A stretch of DNA of 64,000 nt from an uncultured Maricaulis sp. (lineage in GTDB: Bacteria > Pseudomonadota > Alphaproteobacteria > Caulobacterales > Maricaulaceae): positions 1 through 64,000 of the forward strand of contig NZ_CAMYLS010000013.1 of the NCBI RefSeq assembly GCF_947259345.1. The letters are read 5' to 3'. Shown here piece after piece: positions 17,976 through 26,393 of this stretch. The notes beneath the pieces are model-generated. The model saw only the letters and a list, made by a program, of their open reading frames with translations, searched no databases and was not told where the DNA came from. The translations under genes were made by a program, and so were the position numbers. How positions within the stretch are numbered: the first letter of the stretch is position 1; every line of letters starts with the position of its first letter.

Positions 17976-18539
17976 TCACTCGGCAAGCGGAACCGCTTCG
18001 CCGCGATCGATCAGGAACCAGTCCGTGCCTGGATAGCGCCGCTCGATCGTCCAGCCATAACTGCCGTCGGCATTGTATGTGGTTCGCGTCCGCGCATCGA
18101 ACGCGCCATAGCCATCCTCACCGGAAAACGCCGACCCATGCCCGTCCGGCTCAAAACGGACGGTCTGTCGGGTCACAGACCATTCGCCTCGCGCCGCAGC
18201 ATACCAGTGCTGCACGACCTCGCCTGTATCAGAATCGAGCACACGGGTCAGCTCGCCAAAAAAGGCGCCGTCCGCCGCATCCCGCCAGATCGTGCGCACC
18301 CCCTCACCGCCCAAGGCACGCCCGGTTTCGACGGTGAAGTGAAGCACCGCCATTTCTCCGGGACCGCTCAGCACCCAATTCGTGACGGCAAAATGCCCAA
18401 GCTCGGGTGCGACATGAGCTGCCAGATCTGGCATGGCCGTCTCGGCTTGCTCCGGTGGCGCTTCCCTTGCGTTGGAGGTTGCGCCAGGGGCGAGCGCCAG
18501 CACGCCGGCGGCGAGAAGACCTGTGATCATGGTCAGCAT
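17976..18539 (-). CDS. secreted protein of unknown function (DUF1579-like context)
   Basis: 187 aa with a signal peptide (residues 1-24; an alternative ATG three codons in would shorten it slightly). The mature part has repeated W/Y-rich strands (TIWRDAADGAFFGEL, HWYAAARGEW, RTTYNADGSYGWTIERRY) that suggest an all-beta lipocalin-like fold as seen in small secreted proteins that bind or modify lipids. No catalytic motif is visible. Periplasmic location is inferred from the signal peptide. It may be read after the M28 peptidase, but an 86-bp gap with a palindrome separates them. Confidence 0.7.
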   Translation of the reverse strand: MLTMITGLLAAGVLALAPGATSNAREAPPEQAETAMPDLAAHVAPELGHFAVTNWVLSGPGEMAVLHFTVETGRALGGEGVRTIWRDAADGAFFGELTRVLDSDTGEVVQHWYAAARGEWSVTRQTVRFEPDGHGSAFSGEDGYGAFDARTRTTYNADGSYGWTIERRYPGTDWFLIDRGEAVPLAE

Positions 18540-18581
18540 CCAGTTCTGTCAGACGCGACAGAGCATGCCCCGGCGCCGCGA

Positions 18582-18600
18582 CGTGCACCATCGGTGCACG
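18582..18600. promoter_or_regulatory. 19-bp perfect palindrome, operator-like
   Basis: CGTGCACC-ATC-GGTGCACG, eight-base arms and a three-base centre, lies 43-61 bp upstream of the secreted-protein gene starting at 18539 and just past the M28 peptidase stop (18626). There is no T-tract, so a binding site is more likely than a terminator. The regulator is unknown. Confidence 0.35.
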
Positions 18601-18625
18601 CCACAGCTGGGATGAATGACCGGAT

Positions 18626-19996
18626 CTAATTGCCGAACGAGCCGGCCGCGCCCGGGAAGACAACCGGCGTTTCGGAACCATCCAGCGCAACTGCCGAGAC
18701 GCCGAAGAAATAATTGTCGATCACGACATTCTCCAGCGTGTGGCTGTCGGTGCGACCGACAAAGCGGCTCCACTGCCATTGCGGCTGATCGGTCAGGCGC
18801 CAGTAGATCCGGTAACCGGAGAGATTCGCCGCAGCCTCACCCTCGGCCATGTTCCAGCTCAGCGTGGTCGACGGCTGAACGGCCCCCTCGATGGTGACAT
18901 TGGACGGGAAAGGCGGAGCACCAGCCATCTGGGCGAGAACCGCGACATTGAGCGCGGTCAGACGGGCCGCATGGTCAAAGTCGACGCCCTCAATCGTATC
19001 GCCATAGGGTCGACCGTCTTCGGTGCGCAAATCCTGATGCTGGCGGTCATAATGCTCATTGGTCTCCATGATCCGGACGCCGGGATAGCCCACCGCATTG
19101 AAGGGCCGGTGATGGCCGCCACGGCGGAAACGGTCGAGCCGGTAGACCATCATCACATCGAGATTGGGGATGTACTGATCGGCCGTGCGATCGACAAAGC
19201 GGGCCAGATTGCGCGATGCGCTATCGACCTCGCCACCGCGGAAACGACGGTTTATGGCCTCTTGCTCAGTCTCGACCGCACGCGTGCCTTCGGAAAAAAC
19301 TCGGGCCGTGGTGTTGTTGATGACGCCATTGATGCCGGCGATATTGCCGATCATGTCATTATTGAGCACGCCCTTGATCCGCCAGCCATTTTCGATGGCG
19401 TGCGCCGCCACGATCTGCCCACCAAACAGGCCCTGCTCCTCGCCGGACAGGCCAGCATAGATGATGGACCCGTCGAACTCATGCTGGCTCAGGACACGCG
19501 CGGCCTCGATCACGCCGGCCATGCCGGAGGCATTGTCATTGGCACCGGGACTGTCGGAACTTCCGTCAAGCGCGTCGGTGACGCGGCTGTCGATATCACC
19601 GGACATCATCACATAGCGGCCGGGGTCAATACGACCCCGCTGGATGGCGATCACGGAAACCACTTCGACCGGGTCGGGAATGCGCTCCGTCCCGGAAATC
19701 GTGTCGGAGATATACATGACCTCGAGGCAACCACCGCAATCCGCCGAGATGCGTTCAAACTCCTCGAATATCCAGCGGCGGGCGGCGCCAATCCCGCGTG
19801 TATCGCTTTCGGTTTCCGACAGGGTGTGGCGGGTACCGAAATCGGCCAGGGTGCGGATATCCGACTCGATCCGGTCGGCTGACACCGCGCCGACGTAGTC
19901 ATGGACGGCCAGGACTTCAGACGGCGGCGCATGCTCCTGGGCCAAGGCCGGTGCGGCGATCAGCGCTGACAGGGCGGCTGCGATTACGAGTTTCAT
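18626..19996 (-). CDS. secreted M28-family metallopeptidase with C-terminal Fn3-like domain
   Basis: 456 aa from the ATG at 19996 (GGGGGAGGG upstream); signal peptide residues 1-19. The peptidase domain (about 40-355) shows the M28 zinc/catalytic pattern: G-A-N-D154-N-A-S-G, S-G-E186-E187, N-N-D214-M-I-G-N and a late His in RRGGHHRPF (H295/H296). The first zinc ligand, normally His in GHxDS, is replaced by Asp (SGD134IDSR). A fibronectin type III-like segment follows (about 365-450, with SGYRIYWR and YFFGVSAV). M28 enzymes are aminopeptidases or carboxypeptidases of the periplasm or medium. It stands alone, with its stop near an operator-like palindrome. Confidence 0.9.
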   Translation of the reverse strand: MKLVIAAALSALIAAPALAQEHAPPSEVLAVHDYVGAVSADRIESDIRTLADFGTRHTLSETESDTRGIGAARRWIFEEFERISADCGGCLEVMYISDTISGTERIPDPVEVVSVIAIQRGRIDPGRYVMMSGDIDSRVTDALDGSSDSPGANDNASGMAGVIEAARVLSQHEFDGSIIYAGLSGEEQGLFGGQIVAAHAIENGWRIKGVLNNDMIGNIAGINGVINNTTARVFSEGTRAVETEQEAINRRFRGGEVDSASRNLARFVDRTADQYIPNLDVMMVYRLDRFRRGGHHRPFNAVGYPGVRIMETNEHYDRQHQDLRTEDGRPYGDTIEGVDFDHAARLTALNVAVLAQMAGAPPFPSNVTIEGAVQPSTTLSWNMAEGEAAANLSGYRIYWRLTDQPQWQWSRFVGRTDSHTLENVVIDNYFFGVSAVALDGSETPVVFPGAAGSFGN

Positions 19997-20102
19997 AGGT
20001 CCCTCCCCCGGGATTGGGTACAAACTGGGTCTGATGATGGTCCGACTGTCGGCGCGGTCAAGCCTTGCTCGCGCCGAGCCCCCTTCGCAAGGCGCAAACC
20101 AA

Positions 20103-20134
20103 AAGCGGCGCGACAGATTTCCGCCGCGCCGCTT
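20103..20134 (-). terminator. rho-independent terminator of the acyl-CoA operon
   Basis: On the minus strand a 10-bp stem (AAGCGGCGCG/CGCGCCGCTT) with a 12-nt loop is followed by TTGGTTT, 24 bp past the stop at 20158. It fits the end of the eight-gene operon 20158-28727. Confidence 0.75.
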
Positions 20135-20157
20135 GATGTTGAAGTGATATACGGCGC

Positions 20158-21132
20158 CTACGGCACCAGGATCACTTTTCCGATCGCCTTGCGACCAGAC
20201 AGGGCGTTGAAACCCTCCAGGAAGTCTTCCAGCTGGTAGGTCCCGGCCACATGCGGCTTGATCTTGCCGGCTTCGAACATGTCGAAGAGCTCCGACATAT
20301 TCTTCTTGTGCTCGGCCGGAACAGCGCCAGCCCAGGCGCCCCAGAACACGCCCACCACGCTCGCCATTTTCAGGAGCGGGAGGTTGAGCGGGAGTTTGGG
20401 AATGTCGCCAGCGGCAAAACCGATGACCAGGTGGCGTCCACCGGCGGCGATGCCGCGGAAGGCGGTCTCGGCATAATCACCGCCGACCGGATCGTAGATT
20501 ACGTCGACGCCCTTGCCGCCGGTCAATTCCTTGATCCGGGCCTTGAGGTCCTCGGTCGAGTAGTTGATCAGCTCATCCGCGCCATGTTGCTTGCAGACCG
20601 CCAGCTTCTCGTCGCTGGATGCTGCGGCGATCACGCGCGCGCCCATCGCCTTGCCCAGCTCGACCGTGGCCAGGCCGACACCGCCGGCTGCACCCAGCAC
20701 CAGCAGGCTTTCACCCGGCTTGAGCAAGGCGCGCTGCTTGAGCGCGTGATAGGAGGTGCCATAGACGATCGTCAGACCGGCCGCCGCCTCATAGGGCATG
20801 GCATCCGGGATCGGCGTCACCGAGGCCGCAGGCACCACGGCCTGTTCGGCAAAGGCGCCGACCGGCGTGTTGAACAACACCTTGTCGCCCACCGCGATGC
20901 CCTCGACACCCTCACCCAGCTCCGACACTACACCCGCGCCTTCCGTGCCCGGCACGAAGGGCAATGGCGGCTTGAACTGGTATTGCCCGCGCACACACAG
21001 GAGGTCGGGGAAGTTCAGTCCGCCCGCCTTTACGTCAATGCGGACATGACCGGGTTGAATGGCCGGCGCGTCGATTGTCTCGACAACCAGCTGGTCCTCG
21101 GGACCAAATTCCTTGCAGATAAGTGCTTTCAT
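20158..21132 (-). CDS. NADPH:quinone oxidoreductase-like medium-chain dehydrogenase
   Basis: 324 aa, the normal length for zinc-free MDR proteins of the quinone oxidoreductase/enoyl reductase group. Visible are the N-terminal PDLLCVRGQY and PFVPGTEGAGVV blocks and the nucleotide-binding LGAAGGVGLA (about residues 146-155). No structural zinc cysteines are seen. In acyl-CoA clusters such proteins often reduce an enone or act as enoyl-CoA reductase. It is the last gene of the eight-gene minus-strand operon, 26 bp after the MFE2-type SDR, and is followed by a terminator. Confidence 0.92.
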   Translation of the reverse strand: MKALICKEFGPEDQLVVETIDAPAIQPGHVRIDVKAGGLNFPDLLCVRGQYQFKPPLPFVPGTEGAGVVSELGEGVEGIAVGDKVLFNTPVGAFAEQAVVPAASVTPIPDAMPYEAAAGLTIVYGTSYHALKQRALLKPGESLLVLGAAGGVGLATVELGKAMGARVIAAASSDEKLAVCKQHGADELINYSTEDLKARIKELTGGKGVDVIYDPVGGDYAETAFRGIAAGGRHLVIGFAAGDIPKLPLNLPLLKMASVVGVFWGAWAGAVPAEHKKNMSELFDMFEAGKIKPHVAGTYQLEDFLEGFNALSGRKAIGKVILVP

Positions 21133-21158
21133 GATTTTGGCGTCTCCTTTTGCGGGGG

Positions 21159-22079
21159 TCAGCCCAGTTTCACACCGGCATGCGCCGCCGCCTTGGTCAG
21201 GAATTTGATGGTCTGCTCGCCGCCGGCCTTGAGTTCTTTCTGGTCGGCCTCATCAGCGATCTCGGTGAAACGTGCTGCGACATTCTCTGGCGTCTGCTCG
21301 TCCGGAGGCAGGAAGATGCCATCCGTCTCGTGGACCTTGGTGACCGCATAACCACCCGCGCCGGCACACAGGATGGTACGGCTCGGTCCGTCCTCGCTGA
21401 CGAGATAGACAAGGCCTGTGGACACCGATTCCGGTGTCATCAGATCGAGCGCGGCTGGCGGCAGAAGCCCTTCGGTCATCCGCGTTGCCGCGGTCGGCGA
21501 CAGGGCGTTGACCCGAATATTGTATTTGGCACCTTCCAGGTGGAGCGTGTTCATCAGCCCGACCACGCCAAACTTGGCAGCGCCGTAATTGGACTGGCCG
21601 AAATTGCCATACATGCCGGAGGACGAGGTGGTCATGGCGATGCGGCCATATTCCTGCTCGCGCATGATGTCCCAGACCGCCTTGGTGCACACGGCCGAGC
21701 CGTTGAGATGGACATCGACGACGGCCCGGAAATCATCCAGCTCCATCTTGGCGAAGGACTTGTCACGCAGGATGCCGGCATTATTGACCAGAATATCGAC
21801 CCGGCCCCATTTGGCCTTGGCCTGCTCGACCATATCGGCCACTTCATCGGCCTTGGTGACATTGGCGCGGTGCGAAATCGCCTCGCCGCCGGCGTCGCGG
21901 ATTTCAGCCGCGACATCCTCGGCAGCCGAACCGGATCCGGTGCCGTCCAGCGACCCGCCGAGATCATTAATGACCAGTTTGGCACCGCGTGATGCCAGCG
22001 CCAGGGCGTGCGTCCGGCCCAGCCCCTGGCCAGAGCCGGTGACGATGGCGACGCGGCCGTCGAAACGAAGTTCACTCAT
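21159..22079 (-). CDS. MFE2/HSD17B4-type (3R)-hydroxyacyl-CoA dehydrogenase (SDR)
   Basis: 306 aa. Cofactor motif TGSGQGLG (about residues 14-21), the MFE2-typical NDLGGSLDG.G.GS stretch (38-52), NNAGILRDKSF and the catalytic Y-G-A-A-K block. This N-terminal pattern is characteristic of the dehydrogenase part of peroxisomal multifunctional enzyme type 2, here as a free-standing protein. It should oxidise a (3R)-hydroxyacyl-CoA made by the adjacent MaoC hydratase (34 bp upstream). About 60 extra residues follow the SDR core, as in MFE2 proteins. Confidence 0.9.
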   Translation of the reverse strand: MSELRFDGRVAIVTGSGQGLGRTHALALASRGAKLVINDLGGSLDGTGSGSAAEDVAAEIRDAGGEAISHRANVTKADEVADMVEQAKAKWGRVDILVNNAGILRDKSFAKMELDDFRAVVDVHLNGSAVCTKAVWDIMREQEYGRIAMTTSSSGMYGNFGQSNYGAAKFGVVGLMNTLHLEGAKYNIRVNALSPTAATRMTEGLLPPAALDLMTPESVSTGLVYLVSEDGPSRTILCAGAGGYAVTKVHETDGIFLPPDEQTPENVAARFTEIADEADQKELKAGGEQTIKFLTKAAAHAGVKLG

Positions 22080-22113
22080 GACGTCTCAATTCCTTGTTTG
22101 ATTGGCGGGTCGG

Positions 22114-22575
22114 TCAGCCGAGGATCTGGAGGGTCAGCCATTGCGCCATCAGCGCGGGCTTGTCCTCGCCCTCGATCTCGACCGTCACATCATATTTGAG
22201 CATCCACTGGCCCGGATTGCGTTCGACCGCATCGGCGAGCGAGAAGCGGCCGCGCACGCGCTTGCCAGCCCGGACCGGGGTGAGAAAGCGGACTTTCTCG
22301 AAGCCGTAATTAATCCCCATGACAATGCCATCGATCACGATCGTCGTGCCCGCTGCCATCGAGGACAGCATGGACAGGGTCAAAAAGCCGTGCGCGATGG
22401 TGCCGCCGAAGGGCGTTTCTCTAGCCGCCCGCTCGGGATCGATATGGATGAATTGGTGGTCATCCGTGACATCGGCGAAGGTGTTGATCTGGTCCTGGCT
22501 GATCTCGATCCAGTCGGACACGCCGATCTCGGTCCCGACCGCCGCTGCGAGTTCGTCTTTCTTGAGTATCGGCAT
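22114..22575 (-). CDS. MaoC-family (R)-specific enoyl-CoA hydratase
   Basis: 153 aa hot-dog-fold hydratase. The hydratase-2 motif is recognisable as D-D-H-Q-F-I-H (about residues 38-44), giving the Asp/His dyad, followed by PFGGTIAHGFLTLSML. It adds water to trans-2-enoyl-CoA to give (3R)-hydroxyacyl-CoA. Its start codon overlaps the stop of the upstream acyl-CoA synthetase by one base (TGATG), a sign of translational coupling. Together with the following SDR it forms the separated equivalent of the eukaryotic MFE2 enzyme. Confidence 0.93.
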   Translation of the reverse strand: MPILKKDELAAAVGTEIGVSDWIEISQDQINTFADVTDDHQFIHIDPERAARETPFGGTIAHGFLTLSMLSSMAAGTTIVIDGIVMGINYGFEKVRFLTPVRAGKRVRGRFSLADAVERNPGQWMLKYDVTVEIEGEDKPALMAQWLTLQILG

Positions 22576-24287
22576 CAGGCCGTCTCCCCGTCTTCCAAAA
22601 GCATCTTGCGAAGGCCCGGCTTGTCGATCTTGCTGGTCCCGCCACGCGGCAGGGGACCGTCCATGCGCCAGACGCGATCCGGTATCTTGAATGGCGCCAG
22701 ATGCGGCTTGAGGAAGGCCTTGAGATCATCGTCGGACAGGCTCGCCCCATCGCGCAGCAAAATGGCCGCACCGACACGCTCGCCAAGGCGTTCATCGGGA
22801 ATGCCGATCACCGCCGCCTCGAGAATATCCGGATGGTGGGCCAGCGCGCCCTCGACTTCCAGACAACTCACATTCTCGCCGCCGCGCAGGACCATGTCCT
22901 TGATGCGGTCAACGATGAAGAGGAATCCATCCTCGTCGATAATGCCGACATCACCGGTCTTGAACCAGCGATCCTTGGTCAGGACGTCGGCGGTCGCCTC
23001 GGGCTGGTTGAGATAGCCGCGGAAAACGCCGGGCGACTGGATCCACACCTCGCCCGGCTCACCGGTCGAGGTCTCATTGCCGTCGGCATCGACCGTCTTG
23101 ATGAAGGTGACAGCCGGCAGCGGCGCGCCGCAGGAGCCCGGCTTGGCCTGGTATTCCCCCAGCCCGTTATAGGTGCCCAGGGCATTGGTCTCGGTCAGGC
23201 CATAGCCCGAGGACGACCAAGCCTGCGGGAAGACTTCATTGATCTTCTCCACATGGGCCTCGGGACGCTTGGCGCCGCCCGTGCCCATCGATTGCAAGGT
23301 CTCAAGGACCTCACCGCGGCGTTCGGCCTCCAGGGTCAGCTCGTGCGACATGGTCGGCACGCCCACCATGTCGGTCAGCTTCTCGGCCTGGATGAGATTG
23401 ACGGCATCGCCGGCATCCCATTTGCGCATCAGCGCCATCTTCCGCCCGGCGAAGACGGACAACATGAACACGGCATGCGACCCGGTGCAGTGGAAGAGTG
23501 GCAGACAGACCAGAACCCCCGGATCGCCATCGACGAATTCATTATCGCCATTGGCCAGTTTGAGCGCTGCACCGAGCAGCGCGAAAGAGAGGATGGTGGT
23601 CACCGCCCCGCGATGGGTCAGGACCGCGCCCTTCGGCTTCCCGGTGGATCCGGACGTGTAGAAGATCGCAAAGTCGCTGTCGGTATCGATCACAAGTTCC
23701 GGCGGCGCCTTGCCGGCACTGGCCGCGACCATGTGATCGAACGTGTCCGCGACCCCATCGATCTCGCCGCGACCGGCGATCAGGGTCAGGCCCAGCCGAT
23801 CGGCATGCGGGCGGATGCGTTCGATCTGGCGCGCCCCGGCGATCACGATCTTGGCGCCGCAATCCTCCAGGCCGAAGGCCATCTCTTCGCTGGTCCACCA
23901 ACCATTGAGCGGGACGATAACCCCGCCGGCCGCAATGACACCGAGGAAACAGGCCATCCACTCCGGACAATTGCGCAGGGCCAATGCCACCCGCGTGCCC
24001 GGTTTGACGCCATGACGGTCGATGAGTGTGTTGGCGATCGCGACAGACCGGGCTGCCAGATCGGCAAAGGACCAGCGCTGGCTCTCGAACACCACCGCCG
24101 TCTTGTCACCATGCTCCATCGCCTTGAGGAGAAGAAAGCGCAGATCGGCCGGCGCGTTGACATAGGCCTTCTGGCGTACGCCCAGCACGTCAGTCTCGCC
24201 GACATTGAGCACCTCTTCCGCCTCGGTGACCTGACGGGCAATCTGCTCGAGAAGGGCCCGCGGCGGGGCCGGTTTACGCTCGGCCAT
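22575..24287 (-). CDS. acyl-CoA synthetase / AMP-dependent ligase
   Basis: 570 aa adenylate-forming enzyme. The P-loop YTSGSTGKPKG lies at about residues 210-220, the adenine motif GYGLTETNALGTYN near 360, the hinge DRIKDMVLRGGENV near 460 and the catalytic Lys in GGTSKIDK near the C-terminus. It activates a carboxylic acid to its CoA thioester, the entry step for the operon's beta-oxidation. The first 45 residues are an extension before the usual domain. It starts 2 bp after the acyl-CoA dehydrogenase stop and overlaps the MaoC gene start by one base. Chain specificity cannot be read. Confidence 0.93.
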   Translation of the reverse strand: MAERKPAPPRALLEQIARQVTEAEEVLNVGETDVLGVRQKAYVNAPADLRFLLLKAMEHGDKTAVVFESQRWSFADLAARSVAIANTLIDRHGVKPGTRVALALRNCPEWMACFLGVIAAGGVIVPLNGWWTSEEMAFGLEDCGAKIVIAGARQIERIRPHADRLGLTLIAGRGEIDGVADTFDHMVAASAGKAPPELVIDTDSDFAIFYTSGSTGKPKGAVLTHRGAVTTILSFALLGAALKLANGDNEFVDGDPGVLVCLPLFHCTGSHAVFMLSVFAGRKMALMRKWDAGDAVNLIQAEKLTDMVGVPTMSHELTLEAERRGEVLETLQSMGTGGAKRPEAHVEKINEVFPQAWSSSGYGLTETNALGTYNGLGEYQAKPGSCGAPLPAVTFIKTVDADGNETSTGEPGEVWIQSPGVFRGYLNQPEATADVLTKDRWFKTGDVGIIDEDGFLFIVDRIKDMVLRGGENVSCLEVEGALAHHPDILEAAVIGIPDERLGERVGAAILLRDGASLSDDDLKAFLKPHLAPFKIPDRVWRMDGPLPRGGTSKIDKPGLRKMLLEDGETA

Positions 24288-24289
24288 CC

Positions 24290-25519
24290 TCAGACCTCAT
24301 TGGCGTAGGGCTTGAGTTCCTTGCGACCGATCACCATACGGTGCACGGCATCGGGACCATCAGCGAAGCGCAGCGTGCGCAGTCCGGTCCACATGGCGGC
24401 CAGTGGCGTGTCCTGGGAGACGCCGGTTCCGCCATGCATCTGCATGGCCTCATCAACCGTCTCCAGCGCTACGCGCGGCGCGACGACCTTGATCTGCGAA
24501 ATCCAGGGCGCGGCCGCGCGCGGATCGCCCTGGTCCATCATCCAGGCCGCTTTGAGGCAGAGCAGACGCGCCTGTTCGATCGCCATTCGGCGTTCGGCAA
24601 TGATGTCATAATTGGCGCCCAGCTTGGCCAGCGGCTTGCCGAAGGCGGTCCGGCTCACGGCGCGCCGACACATCAGCTCGAGCGCTCGCTCGGCCTGGCC
24701 GATAGCGCGCATGCAGTGATGGATCCGGCCCGGCCCGAGACGGCCCTGGGAAATCTCGAAACCACGACCACGGCCGAGGATAAGACAATCCTTGGGCACG
24801 CGCACATCGGTAAAGCGGATGTGCATATGGCCGTGCGGCGCGTCATCATGGCCAAACACGGTCATGGGCCGAAGAATCTCGATACCCGGCAGGTCCGACG
24901 GGATGAGGAATTGCGAGTGGCGACCATGACGCGGCGCATCATCACCCTCGGTCTTGGTCATCAATACGTAGACAGCACAGCGCGGATCGCCGGCACCGGA
25001 GGCCCAGTATTTCTCCCCATTGAGCACCCATTCATCACCATCCTCGACGGCGGAGAAAGCGATATTGGTGGCGTCCGACGAGGCGACATCCGGCTCGGTC
25101 ATCAGATAGGCCGAGCGCATCTTCCCCTCGAGCAGAGGCTCGAGATATTTCTTCTTCTGCTCGGCATTTCCGTAGCGTTCGATGACTTCCATATTGCCCG
25201 TATCCGGCGCGGAGCAATTGAACGTCTCCGCAGCCAGCTGGGACCAGCCCATTTCCTCGGCGAGGAAAGCGTATTCGACGGTGGTCAGCCCATAGCCGCG
25301 ATCGGACCCGGTGAGCCAGAAATTCCACAGCCCGCGCTTGCGGGCCTCGGCCTTGAGGCTTTCCAGGATTTCGGTCTGGCGGTCGGTGAAGGCGAAGCGA
25401 TCACCAGCCTTGCCGATCTCCGCGTGGTATTCTTCCTCCACCGGCATGACGACATCGCGCACCATGGCGCGAACCTGTTCGATGAGCGGCTTGACGCGCT
25501 CTGAAACACCGAGATCCAT
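24290..25519 (-). CDS. acyl-CoA dehydrogenase, ACAD10/11-like
   Basis: 409 aa FAD enzyme. MTEPDVASSDATNI (about residues 138-151) binds the FAD/acyl region, and the C-terminal MQMHGGTGVSQDTPLA and RFADGPDAVH blocks are typical of the ACAD10/ACAD11 branch, which in animals acts on 4-hydroxy or branched long-chain acyl-CoAs. It introduces the alpha-beta double bond. 50 bp after the SDR at 25570 and 2 bp before the acyl-CoA synthetase. Cytoplasmic. Confidence 0.93.
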   Translation of the reverse strand: MDLGVSERVKPLIEQVRAMVRDVVMPVEEEYHAEIGKAGDRFAFTDRQTEILESLKAEARKRGLWNFWLTGSDRGYGLTTVEYAFLAEEMGWSQLAAETFNCSAPDTGNMEVIERYGNAEQKKKYLEPLLEGKMRSAYLMTEPDVASSDATNIAFSAVEDGDEWVLNGEKYWASGAGDPRCAVYVLMTKTEGDDAPRHGRHSQFLIPSDLPGIEILRPMTVFGHDDAPHGHMHIRFTDVRVPKDCLILGRGRGFEISQGRLGPGRIHHCMRAIGQAERALELMCRRAVSRTAFGKPLAKLGANYDIIAERRMAIEQARLLCLKAAWMMDQGDPRAAAPWISQIKVVAPRVALETVDEAMQMHGGTGVSQDTPLAAMWTGLRTLRFADGPDAVHRMVIGRKELKPYANEV

Positions 25520-25569
25520 GTCTCTCCCCTTTGATCTTCTAACCGTTGTGACTGTTCTTTACTGCCGCT

Positions 25570-26361
25570 TCAAACCGGGCGCCCGCGCGCACCGACCATC
25601 ATGCGACGAAATTTGCGCATCCCGCCGAGCCAGCGATCGCGTTCATTGGCGCGCGCCTGCTCATAGGCCGGGACATTTTCGTGCGGCAAAGCCAGGAAGC
25701 GCTTCTCCGCAATCGCCGCGAGCGTCTCCGCGGCGACGTCGGCGGGTTCGACGATACCATCGGCGCCGGCAATACCGCCATCCTCACTCCCGCCCAGCAT
25801 GTCGGTCCGGACCGCTTGCGGGCATACGCACACGACCTGCAGGCCCTCATCGCCATGAGCGATGGCCATGCTTTCCGCGAACGACACCGCGGCATGCTTG
25901 GATGCGGTGTAGGAGGACGCTCCGATCTGGGCGAGCAATCCGGCAGCCGAGGCGACGATCACGAAGACACCGCCGCCGCGCGGTTTCATGCGCGGCCAGA
26001 CCTGACGGGCGCCGCGAACCGCGCCCATCACATTGACCTCGAAACTGTCATGCCAGGCCTTGTCGTCGGCACCGGCCGCATCCCAGCTCGGTTCATCCGT
26101 GCGCAGGATGCCGGCATTGGAGACATAGACATCGACCGGACCCAGCGCGACTTCGGCCTTGTCGAGGAAGGCGCCGATTTCCGCTTCCCTGGTGACGTCG
26201 ACCCTCATGCCGATCCCGCCGAATTCTGCCGCAGCTTCTTCGGCCCCGGTCAGATCAGCCAGCGCGACCTTCGCGCCCTGCGCATGGAAGGCCCGCGCCA
26301 TGGCGAGGCCAATTCCGCGCGCACCGCCGGTGATCGCGACCACCTTGCCTTGATAATCCAT
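25570..26361 (-). CDS. short-chain dehydrogenase/reductase
   Basis: 263 aa: cofactor-binding TGGARGIG (about residues 11-18), SNAG (about 81-84), catalytic S in VASAAG and Y-T-A-S-K. A distinctive C-terminal tail (GGMRKFRRMMVGARG) is basic. It oxidises or reduces a hydroxy/keto group on the operon's substrate; side-chain hydroxyls of a terpenoid or sterol-like acid would fit, but that is inference. It lies 32 bp after the acyl-CoA dehydrogenase at 26394. Confidence 0.9.
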   Translation of the reverse strand: MDYQGKVVAITGGARGIGLAMARAFHAQGAKVALADLTGAEEAAAEFGGIGMRVDVTREAEIGAFLDKAEVALGPVDVYVSNAGILRTDEPSWDAAGADDKAWHDSFEVNVMGAVRGARQVWPRMKPRGGGVFVIVASAAGLLAQIGASSYTASKHAAVSFAESMAIAHGDEGLQVVCVCPQAVRTDMLGGSEDGGIAGADGIVEPADVAAETLAAIAEKRFLALPHENVPAYEQARANERDRWLGGMRKFRRMMVGARGRPV

Positions 26362-26393
26362 CCGTTTCTCCTCCGCCGGATCGGTGTCGCTGA

